A stretch of DNA of 29,227 bases from DTNV01 sp964388435 (GTDB lineage Archaea > Micrarchaeota > Micrarchaeia > Norongarragalinales > UBA8480): positions 1-29,227 of the forward strand of contig CAYMAH010000017.1 of assembly GCA_964388435.1 (NCBI GenBank), written 5' to 3'. The notes under the pieces are model-generated. The model saw only the letters and a program-made list of their open reading frames with translations, did no database searches and was not told the origin of the DNA. This document shows, piece after piece, positions 23,271 through 29,227 of the stretch. Positions within the stretch are counted from its first letter, which is position 1; each line of letters opens with the position of its first letter. A program made the translations under genes and the position numbers.

Positions 23271-23642
23271 GTGAAGATTTTAATCGATTCCAGCGTTTTA
23301 ATCGCAGGGCCTCAATATAGAATTAACGTTTTAAGACAGCTTGAGGATTTGATTGAAGGAAAGAAAGAATTTATCACACTTTCAACCGTGAAGAAGGAAT
23401 TGGAAAAATTAAGCGAGAAAGACAGCATGAGAGGCTTAAACGCTAGGAGCGCTTTGAAAACTGTTGAAGGTTTAAAGGTTATTGAAGTGGAAGGAGGCAA
23501 CGTTGACGATTCGATTGTTGAATATGCTGAAAATAGCAGGTGCGCGGTTTGCACTGATGACCGGGAGTTGAAAGGAAGGTTGAAGAAGGCCGGTGTTAAA
23601 GCTATAATTATCAAAGGGAAAAGCAAACTTGATTTTGCATAG
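23271..23642 (+). CDS. Fcf1/VapC9-like PIN-domain ribonuclease
   Basis: From GTG 23271 the protein has 123 residues. PIN-domain acidic residues are Asp6 (KILIDSSVL), Glu43 (TVKKELEKL), Asp79/80 and Asp96/97 (AVCTDDRELKGRL). Short PIN proteins upstream of rpo7 in archaea are usually Fcf1-like (UPF0129) and are linked to rRNA processing. No antitoxin gene is adjacent, so a toxin role is less likely. The frame can be extended to ATG 23202, but that would overlap the glycosylase start and place the TATA-like TTAAATATT (23219-23227) inside the coding region. Confidence 0.8.
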   Translation: MKILIDSSVLIAGPQYRINVLRQLEDLIEGKKEFITLSTVKKELEKLSEKDSMRGLNARSALKTVEGLKVIEVEGGNVDDSIVEYAENSRCAVCTDDRELKGRLKKAGVKAIIIKGKSKLDFA

Positions 23643-23713
23643 AAAATATAGCGAAAGTGTTAAAAAACATTAGAATGATAAAACAATTCATAAGCGTTTA
23701 GGTGGATTAAGAA

Positions 23714-24241
23714 ATGTTTGAACTTGTGACTTTCAAGGATGTAGTGAAGATATCCCCAAAGTTGTTTAATGAAAAGATTTCAAAGGCGGCTAGAACCGCT
23801 TTGAGGGAGGAGTATGAAGGGACAATCTCCAAGAATTACGGGGTTATACTTTCCATTCAAAAAGTTAAGGTTGAGTCAAAAGGCAAGATTTTTCTGGGAG
23901 ACGGAGCGGTTTACTGCGACGCTGAGTTTGAAGCGTTGATTTTCAATCCAGCGGTTAATGAGATTGTGGAAGGAAGAGTGACAGAAATTTTAAACTTCGG
24001 TGCTTTTAGCAGGCTTGGGCCGGTTGACGCGCTTATTCATGTTTCGCAAATAGCTAATGATTTTCTTACTTTTGACAAAAGAACCGGAATGCTTGTGGCT
24101 AAAAATTCAAAGAAAACTTTGAGAAAAGGAGAGCTTATAAGAGCTAGAATAGCCACAATAAGCTGGAAGGACACTGTAATTAACAGCAAGATCGCATTGA
24201 CAATGAGACCTCCGGGAATGGGAAATAAGAAGGATGAGTAA
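23714..24241 (+). CDS. rpo7: RNA polymerase subunit Rpo7 (RpoE1)
   Basis: 175 residues with the N-terminal RNP-like tip domain (ending VYCDAEFEALIFNP) and a C-terminal S1 domain (EGRVTEILNFGAFSRLGPVDALIHVSQI, then KGELIRARIATISWK). It forms the RNAP stalk with Rpo4. A strong GGTGG site (23700-23704) precedes ATG 23714. It begins the conserved run rpo7-spt4-rps24e-rps27ae. Confidence 0.97.
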   Translation: MFELVTFKDVVKISPKLFNEKISKAARTALREEYEGTISKNYGVILSIQKVKVESKGKIFLGDGAVYCDAEFEALIFNPAVNEIVEGRVTEILNFGAFSRLGPVDALIHVSQIANDFLTFDKRTGMLVAKNSKKTLRKGELIRARIATISWKDTVINSKIALTMRPPGMGNKKDE

Positions 24242-24247
24242 AAAAAA

Positions 24248-24448
24248 ATGGAGAAAGCTTGTTTGAATTGCAGGTATATAACAACGCATGATAAGTGCCC
24301 AGCGTGCGGTTCTGACAAGCTAACCAAGCAGTGGGAGGGGTATATTATAATCATGGATTTGAACGGAGAGGTTGCCAAGTTTATAGAGGCTAAAACCACC
24401 GGAAGATACGCTTTGAAGATTAAAAAGGGTGCGGAGAATGAAAATTGA
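24248..24448 (+). CDS. spt4: Transcription elongation factor Spt4 (RpoE2)
   Basis: A 66-residue zinc-ribbon protein with Cys5, Cys8, Cys17 and Cys20, then the motif KQWEGYIIIMDLNGEVAKFI. It binds the Spt5 NGN domain in RNAP elongation. It starts six nt after rpo7, with GGATGAG inside the rpo7 end as possible ribosome site, and overlaps rps24e by 11 nt. Confidence 0.95.
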   Translation: MEKACLNCRYITTHDKCPACGSDKLTKQWEGYIIIMDLNGEVAKFIEAKTTGRYALKIKKGAENEN

Positions 24449-24734
24449 AATTATTGGAAAGAAGGAGAACAAGCTTTTGAAAAGGGTTGAAGTGAAAGCC
24501 AAAGCCGCTGACTACAAAACAACTCCAAACCAAAAAGAGGTTTTGGAAGAATTGTCAAATAAGCTCGGAGTGAAGATTGAAAATATTGTGATTAAAAGAA
24601 TAGGCCAGGAATTCGGGAAAACCGAATCCATTGTGACTGCTAATGTTTACGATTCTGTGGATGATTTAAAGAAAACAGAAACGCATGTTAAAGTGATTGA
24701 AAGTGAAGGAGAAAAAAAAGAAGTTAAAGTATGA
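24438..24734 (+). CDS. rps24e: Small ribosomal subunit protein eS24
   Basis: A 98-residue S24e (an upstream GTG would add three residues). Core KIEIIGKKENKLLKRVEVKAK, NIVIKRIGQEFGKTES and the acidic C-terminus match the family. ATG 24438 lies inside spt4; the overlap indicates translational coupling. Its 3' end overlaps rps27ae by 32 nt. Confidence 0.93.
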   Translation: MKIEIIGKKENKLLKRVEVKAKAADYKTTPNQKEVLEELSNKLGVKIENIVIKRIGQEFGKTESIVTANVYDSVDDLKKTETHVKVIESEGEKKEVKV

Positions 24735-24834
24735 AAAGAGAAAGTTCTGCCCAAAATGCGGGTCAGGAGTTAGACTTGCCGAGCATTCTAACAGAAGGAC
24801 CTGCGGCAGGTGCGGCTACACCGAAATGAAGTAG
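24703..24834 (+). CDS. rps27ae: Small ribosomal subunit protein eS27 (S27ae type), GTG start
   Basis: A short zinc-ribbon frame of 43 codons: MKEKKKKLKYEKRKFC, then CPKCGSG, LAEHSNRRTC and CGRCGYTE. These four Cys and the order are diagnostic for archaeal S27ae, which normally has 45-65 residues. GTG 24703 is the best start; only TTG 24697 lies between it and an in-frame TGA at 24694. It overlaps rps24e by 32 nt in another frame. Because it is small and starts with GTG, simple gene finders can miss it. Confidence 0.92.
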   Translation: MKEKKKKLKYEKRKFCPKCGSGVRLAEHSNRRTCGRCGYTEMK

Positions 24835-24907
24835 GCGTTTTAAAGCACGGTGAAACCGAACTTTTAATTGCATAACTTAGCTTGTATAATAGTTGAAAGG
24901 TGGTTTG

Positions 24908-25837
24908 ATGAACGCGCTTCTTTTTCTTTTATTTATTATAATAGGCTATGCTCTTTTACTAAAGGTTAAGCTCAGGAAGCCCACTGTTAAACAATTTTTG
25001 ATTAGCCTTGCAGCTGCTGGAGTGGTTTTATTTGTTTCAAGCGTTTTTTCTTTCTCCAATCTTGATTTTTCCGGAAGGTTAATTCCTTTTTTTCTTGTAT
25101 TGGTTATAAGCGAGGAGGTTATTTTCAGGGGCGTACTTGATGATTTGATTGGCTTATGGCAGGTTCCCTTGTACGCCTTGCTCATGCCTTTCGTTTACTC
25201 CACGCCTTATGCCTTGACTTTCGTTGCCTTGCTTGTTGAAGGTGGAATGGCCACTATTATTAAAAGGCGGGTTAATTTCACTTCAGCGCTTTTCTATAGG
25301 GTTGCTCTTTTTTTCTTTTTCGTGGTTGTTCAATTTTCTAATTTTTTCGTTCAGGAAAGTTTTATTCTCGTTTTGGCTTTGCTTCTCGGATGGCAGGGCG
25401 GCAAAACCCTTCAGAATTTAAGTTTTAAGGGTTTCAAAAAAAAACATTTGATCGAAGGGGCTTTTGTTTTTCTGATCTTGTTTTCTCTTCTCATTGCAAT
25501 GGCTTTTATTCTTTATAACTTTAATTTGCTTGACACTCAAAATGTGGCTAATATAATTGAAAAACAGAGCGGCTTTGATCTTTTAATAGCAGTCACCTTG
25601 GGACCGGTGGCCGAGGAGTTGTTTTTCAGGGGTTTTCTTCAAAAGAGAATAGGGGTTTTCCTTACGAGTGTTGTTTTTGCTTTGCTTCACACCGGATACG
25701 GTTCAATTGCCGAAGTGCTTGGGGCTTTTATTGCAAGCATGGTTTTCGGCTGGTGGGTTAAGAAGCATGATGATGTGGCGCCTACTATTATAGCGCATGC
25801 TTTTTATAACATGCTGTCAATTCTTTCAATTATTTAG
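24908..25837 (+). CDS. CPBP intramembrane protease with internal duplication
   Basis: A 309-residue membrane protein. The C-terminal half has the CPBP (CaaX protease and bacteriocin-processing) motifs: EELFFRG with Glu236-Glu237 and Arg, His261 in LLHTG, and His297 in AHAFYN. The N-terminal half has SEEVIFRGVLDDLIG (Glu69-Glu70) followed by similar spacing, but the His positions are absent (FVYST). It is therefore a fused tandem CPBP with one degenerate active site. Family members cleave prenylated or peptide substrates in membranes; the substrate is unknown here. ATG 24908 is preceded by GGTGG at 24899-24903. It is nine nt upstream of kae1, probably one operon. Confidence 0.85.
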   Translation: MNALLFLLFIIIGYALLLKVKLRKPTVKQFLISLAAAGVVLFVSSVFSFSNLDFSGRLIPFFLVLVISEEVIFRGVLDDLIGLWQVPLYALLMPFVYSTPYALTFVALLVEGGMATIIKRRVNFTSALFYRVALFFFFVVVQFSNFFVQESFILVLALLLGWQGGKTLQNLSFKGFKKKHLIEGAFVFLILFSLLIAMAFILYNFNLLDTQNVANIIEKQSGFDLLIAVTLGPVAEELFFRGFLQKRIGVFLTSVVFALLHTGYGSIAEVLGAFIASMVFGWWVKKHDDVAPTIIAHAFYNMLSILSII

Positions 25838-25846
25838 TGATTTAAT

Positions 25847-26818
25847 ATGATTTGCATTGGAGTGGAGAGCACTGCTCACACGCTAGGGTTAGGGGTGGTT
25901 GAAAGCAAAAAAAGAAAAATCAGGGTTTTGTTGAACAAGGCTTGGAAATACCCTTCGATTGCAGAGGGTTACATTCCCTTCAAACTTGCCGAGCATCACT
26001 CTGAAAACGCGGCGTTGCTGGCTGAAGAACTGAAAAAAACAGGTGTTAAACCGGACATTATTTCCTATTCTCAGGGGCCAGGCATTGGACATTCATTACA
26101 CATAGGGTTTGTGATTGCAAGGACGCTCTCTTATTATTATGACATTCCTCTTGTGCCGGTTAATCATGCCGTGGCTCACATTGAAATTGGAAAGTCCGAG
26201 TGTAAAACCAAGAATCCATTGATTGTTTACGTTTCCGGTGGCAACACTCAGATTATAGTTCAAAAAGAAAGTTACGAGGTGGTTGGAGAAACCATGGACA
26301 TGGGTTTGGGAAACATGCTTGACCAGCTTGGCAGGAAGCTTGGTCTAAACCCCCCCGACGCCGTCGGAGTTTTAAACGAAGCTGAAAAAAGCAAAAAATT
26401 CACTCCTCTTCCCTACACTGTCAAGGGAATGAACTTCAGCTTTACCGGCCTGCTCACGGCCGCCTTGAAATCAAAGGAAGGGAAAAAAATCTGCTTTTCA
26501 GCGCAGGAAACCGCCTTCAGCATGCTCGTGGAGGCTTGCGAAAGGGCTCTTTGTCATTATCATTCAAGTGAAGTACTTTTGGTTGGGGGCAACGCCAGAA
26601 ACAAGAGGCTTAAAAAAATGCTTGAAATAATGAGCTCTTCGCATAAGGCGAGGTTTTGCGCTCCCTCTGATGAATACTGCGGCGACAACGCTGCGATGAT
26701 AGCATTGACGGGCATAATAGCTTGGAATGAAAAAAAGATAAAAAATATAAAACCAAGGCAGAGAATGAGAGTTGACGAGGGTTTTATGAAAAACAATGCA
26801 TACACTCTATCAAAATGA
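25847..26818 (+). CDS. kae1: Kae1, tRNA t6A37 threonylcarbamoyltransferase subunit
   Basis: A 323-residue ASKHA-fold protein. N-terminal GVESTAHTLGLGVV, the metal-binding NHAVAHIEIG (HxxxH), SGGNTQI and GGNARNKRL are all present, and DNAAMIA is near the C-terminus. Kae1 catalyses threonylcarbamoyl transfer to A37 of ANN-decoding tRNAs within KEOPS. No Bud32 kinase domain is fused to the C-terminus, so Bud32 is encoded elsewhere. A Cgi121 candidate is at 18072. The gene follows the CPBP protease, and after it comes a new promoter. Confidence 0.95.
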   Translation: MICIGVESTAHTLGLGVVESKKRKIRVLLNKAWKYPSIAEGYIPFKLAEHHSENAALLAEELKKTGVKPDIISYSQGPGIGHSLHIGFVIARTLSYYYDIPLVPVNHAVAHIEIGKSECKTKNPLIVYVSGGNTQIIVQKESYEVVGETMDMGLGNMLDQLGRKLGLNPPDAVGVLNEAEKSKKFTPLPYTVKGMNFSFTGLLTAALKSKEGKKICFSAQETAFSMLVEACERALCHYHSSEVLLVGGNARNKRLKKMLEIMSSSHKARFCAPSDEYCGDNAAMIALTGIIAWNEKKIKNIKPRQRMRVDEGFMKNNAYTLSK

Positions 26819-26891
26819 CAACCACGCGGCGGTTAATTCAGGAGAAATCATGAAAACATTTAAATACCTTTATAACTTTATTTTAACATAA

Positions 26892-26909
26892 TATTATGCT
26901 AGCATAATA
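26892..26909. promoter_or_regulatory. Perfect 18-bp palindromic operator of the PadR/ABC unit
   Basis: TATTATGCTAGCATAATA is a perfect palindrome. A TATA-like ATTTAAATAC at 26858-26867 predicts transcription start near 26888, so the palindrome lies at about +4 to +22, directly before the GGTGA ribosome site (26910-26914). This is a classical position for repression by the PadR-like protein that follows, giving autoregulation of the whole unit. Confidence 0.72.
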
Positions 26910-26919
26910 GGTGACACTA

Positions 26920-27369
26920 GTGTTTTCAGATTTAAAGGAAAGAATCCACGAAATGAAGAAAGCAGTCGTGCTGAGGGATCTGCTGGAACTGTTTATAATG
27001 AATGAGTGCAGGAATTGGAGCACCCCAAAAAAAATTTTTGAAAAGATAAGAAAGGAAACAAACGACAACTGGACTCCGAACCTTGCCGCTTTTTATTCCA
27101 CGTTCAGGAAATTCGAGAGAAAAGGAATTACTACCGCGAGGCTGTCAACGTTTGACGACAAGAAAACAATAGAGTACAAACTAACCAAAAAGGGAATTTC
27201 CGAGTTGGAAAAAAGAAAGAGGGAATTGAAAGAAAGAGTCAAGAAAAACGCGTTTGTAATGATGAGGCTGGTCAGTTCTATTTTATGCGACGGTTCTGAT
27301 AAAAGAAAGAAACTGATGAAGGTTATGAAAGAAGCTTTGGGCGAAGCGTATGAGTGGAGAGAAGATTGA
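26920..27369 (+). CDS. PadR-like winged-helix transcriptional regulator
   Basis: A 149-residue protein. LRDLLELFIMNECRNWSTPKKIFEKIRKET, then a recognition segment NLAAFYSTFRKFERKGI and the wing IEYKLTKKGISELEKRK, match the PadR winged-helix pattern. A C-terminal helical part (105-149) would mediate dimerisation. GTG 26920 is chosen because GGTGA ends five nt before it; GTG 26911 and ATG 26953 are alternatives. It overlaps the ABC ATPase by 20 nt. PadR proteins next to ABC exporters usually respond to a transported compound. Confidence 0.82.
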   Translation: MFSDLKERIHEMKKAVVLRDLLELFIMNECRNWSTPKKIFEKIRKETNDNWTPNLAAFYSTFRKFERKGITTARLSTFDDKKTIEYKLTKKGISELEKRKRELKERVKKNAFVMMRLVSSILCDGSDKRKKLMKVMKEALGEAYEWRED

Positions 27370-28282
27370 AATAAAAGTCGAAAAACTCGAGAAGAAGTTC
27401 GGAACCTTCACGGCGGTAAACAAAATCAGCTTTGAAGTTTACAAGGGAGAGATTTTCGGACTGCTCGGGCCAAACGGAGCTGGAAAAACAACGACAATGA
27501 ACATGCTAACCACCATTCTAAAGCCCACTTCTGGAAGAGCTAGCGTGCACGGATTTGACATTGAAAAGCAAAGCACCAGGGTCAGGGAGAATATAGGAGT
27601 GGTGCCGCAAGAATACAGTTTATACGATGATCTTACCCTAAAACAAAACCTGGATCTTTTCGGAGATCTCTACAAGATTAATGCTGACGAATTGAAAAAA
27701 AAGTCGAAATATCTTATCGAAAGAATGGAACTGCAGAATTTTCAGGAAACTCTTGTCGAGGATCTCTCGGGAGGCATGAAGCAAAGACTCTCGATAGCCA
27801 CCAGCCTTCTTCAAGACCCGACGGTAATGTTCATGGACGAGCCCACGACGGGAATAGACCCTCAAAACAGAATTAAGATAAGAGGCTTGACAAAAGAGCT
27901 TGCGAGGGAGGGAAAAACCATAATATACACCACGCACGACATGGACGAGGCCGAAAAGCTTTGCAACAGAATTGCCATCGTAGATCACGGAAACATAATG
28001 GCGTTGGACACGCCTGAAAATCTCAAGAAAGACATCAAGGGAAAATCGTTCACTATAACGCTTCAGACAGAAGACACGAGCGTGGACGCCGAGCTGAAAA
28101 AACTCAAGTTTGTTGATTATGTGATAAGAAGCGACAGCGAAGTAGAAGTCTCGTTCATAGGCAACAGCGAGAAAGACATAAATGACAAGATAAAGAAAGC
28201 TAAAATCATTAAAATAGAAAAAAGAGACCCTAACCTTGAAGACGTTTTCATCAAACTTACCGGAAGGGCGTTGAGGGATTGA
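27350..28282 (+). CDS. ABC-2 type exporter ATP-binding protein
   Basis: A 310-residue ATPase. Walker A GPNGAGKTT starts at 40, the Q-loop is VVPQEY (84-89), the signature LSGGMKQR is at 139-146, and Walker B VMFMDEP is at 159-165, followed by TTHD. The C-terminal 80 residues form the extra domain seen in DrrA/CcmA-like exporters of drugs, antibiotics or lipids. It overlaps the PadR-like gene and stops three nt before the permease start, so all three form one operon. Confidence 0.93.
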   Translation: MSGEKIEIKVEKLEKKFGTFTAVNKISFEVYKGEIFGLLGPNGAGKTTTMNMLTTILKPTSGRASVHGFDIEKQSTRVRENIGVVPQEYSLYDDLTLKQNLDLFGDLYKINADELKKKSKYLIERMELQNFQETLVEDLSGGMKQRLSIATSLLQDPTVMFMDEPTTGIDPQNRIKIRGLTKELAREGKTIIYTTHDMDEAEKLCNRIAIVDHGNIMALDTPENLKKDIKGKSFTITLQTEDTSVDAELKKLKFVDYVIRSDSEVEVSFIGNSEKDINDKIKKAKIIKIEKRDPNLEDVFIKLTGRALRD

Positions 28283-28285
28283 AAA

Positions 28286-29227
28286 ATGAGCGCGCTGACA
28301 TCACTTACAAAAAAGAACTTCCTTTCTCTTATTCACGACAAGCCGCGTATAGTAGCCATGTTCATGTTCCCACTGCTCATGATGGTGCTTTTCGGTTACA
28401 GCAATAATGGGGTTTCCACCCCCCACTTCAGCACAGCAGTCGCCGGAAGTTCCAACGACACTCTTGTGTTCACGCAAATGCTTCAAAAATCCGGTTTCTT
28501 CGACGTCCAGTACAGAGTGGGAGGCTACAGCGATATAAAGAGTCTTCTTGACAGCGGCAAAATAACGGATGGTTTCCTTCTACAGCCGGGAAATAAAATC
28601 TATTTTTACGTGGACGAGTCAGACGTTTTCGCGGCACAGCAGGCAACGCAGGCTGCAAACGCCTTGATAGCCGCGGAAAATGCAAACATTGCCAAGGAAC
28701 AACAGCAGGCGACGGTACAACAGATTCAGAAAGCGTTGCTTGACGTGACTTCCGCGCAGAGCATGATTTCATACAAGCCTCAGAGTTCAACCCAAAGCTT
28801 CACCACTGAAAATGTGAAGACCATAAACTTTCAACCCCCTTCTTCAAGCGCGGTTCAGCAGTACGCGGTTCAATCCAACAACCTTGCCACGATGCTCACG
28901 GGAGTCAACCCGAGTTTTAGCAAGTACGCTTTCGAAACAAGCCAGCTTTTATACGGATTGTATTACTCCAGTTATCCTGTTAACGTGAAAGTGCCTTTCG
29001 TAAACACCACCACTAAGACTGTTGTAACAACCGTTTTGAACAGCCAGCCTGCGATACTTCAACTGGAAAACGCGAAGCAAGAGTTGCAATTGCAGAACTC
29101 AACTCCAGTCAAACTCGTGCAAGAACCGGTTTACGGAAGCAACCTAAGCTACATAGATTTTCTGATTCCAGGAATACTCGCCTTCATCAGTATAATGGGA
29201 GTCACAATGAACCTTGGAAGGGCGATA
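28286..29227 (+). CDS. ABC-2 type permease (partial, runs off window)
   Basis: From ATG 28286 the frame is open for 314 codons to the window edge. The first membrane helix is at about 22-42 (IVAMFMFPLLMMVLFGY), followed by a large extracytoplasmic region (about 45-285). It includes a Gln/Ala-rich coiled-coil segment near 110-160 and many Asn/Ser/Thr residues. The second helix (FLIPGILAFISIMGVT) starts near 290. This is the ABC-2 membrane protein architecture with the large outer domain seen in YhgE/Pip-like and DrrB-like exporters. The remaining helices lie outside the window. It is cotranscribed with the ATPase. Confidence 0.88.
   Translation, partial: MSALTSLTKKNFLSLIHDKPRIVAMFMFPLLMMVLFGYSNNGVSTPHFSTAVAGSSNDTLVFTQMLQKSGFFDVQYRVGGYSDIKSLLDSGKITDGFLLQPGNKIYFYVDESDVFAAQQATQAANALIAAENANIAKEQQQATVQQIQKALLDVTSAQSMISYKPQSSTQSFTTENVKTINFQPPSSSAVQQYAVQSNNLATMLTGVNPSFSKYAFETSQLLYGLYYSSYPVNVKVPFVNTTTKTVVTTVLNSQPAILQLENAKQELQLQNSTPVKLVQEPVYGSNLSYIDFLIPGILAFISIMGVTMNLGRAI

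Noticed and set aside
24731..24829. Frame starting at ATG 24731 (MKRESSAQNAG)
   Set aside because: It is out of frame with the obvious S27ae zinc ribbon in the same bases.
26851..26892. 13-residue frame MKTFKYLYNFILT preceded by GGAG
   Set aside because: It contains the TATA box of the PadR operon, so it would not be on the transcript.
1..29227. CRISPR arrays, insertion sequences or phage genes
   Set aside because: No regularly spaced repeats, transposases, integrases or structural phage genes were seen.

Overview
The window is an archaeal chromosome segment. Marker genes are aEF-2, aIF2-gamma, eS8, eL30, eS24, eS27, the RNA polymerase Rpo7/Spt4 pair, KEOPS subunits (Kae1 and a likely Cgi121) and an archaeal tRNA-Lys with an anticodon-loop intron. 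Compact proteins, many leaderless starts, TATA boxes about 25 nt before start codons and Shine-Dalgarno cores of GGTGA/GTGAT type suggest a small-genome, possibly DPANN-like lineage. That placement is inference; no 16S gene is present.

Layout. 1-7.6 kb: a partial AMMECR1 protein, tRNA-Glu, an isochorismatase-like hydrolase, an MFS transporter, a P3A-like cation ATPase, a multi-pass membrane protein, a flavin oxidoreductase and tryptophanyl-tRNA synthetase. 7.6-8.9 kb: an AK6/Fap7-like kinase, a very acidic 35-residue protein and a divergent CYTH-like protein. 8.9-12 kb is a rearranged block: three tandem copies of a two-gene small-membrane-protein module (one copy decayed) and remnants of EF-2, rps7 and the CYTH-like gene. 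12-18 kb is the translation operon eL30-NusA-like-uS12-uS7-EF-2, plus eS8 and, divergently, a Cgi121-like gene. EF-2 carries a 510-residue intein inside its GTP-binding P-loop. 18.5-22 kb: a protein of unknown function, aIF2-gamma, adenylate kinase and intron-containing tRNA-Lys. 22-22.5 kb holds two small fragmentary membrane genes. 22.5-26.8 kb: a MagIII-like glycosylase, an Fcf1-like PIN protein, rpo7-spt4-rps24e-rps27ae, a duplicated CPBP protease and kae1. 26.8 kb to the end: a PadR-like regulator with a palindromic operator, followed by an ABC-2 exporter.

The most striking structure is a tandem segmental duplication. One breakpoint lies inside the CYTH-like gene and the other inside rps7. 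The left copy kept the small membrane genes but lost most of EF-2; the right copy kept the working EF-2 and rps7. A hybrid rps7/CYTH junction survives at about 10258. The intein was already in EF-2 when the duplication happened, because its first residues remain in the EF-2 remnant.

The least understood content is the pair of small three-helix membrane proteins (MemA/MemB, my labels). They are always in the same order with overlapping reading frames, are present three times, and sit immediately downstream of EF-2.
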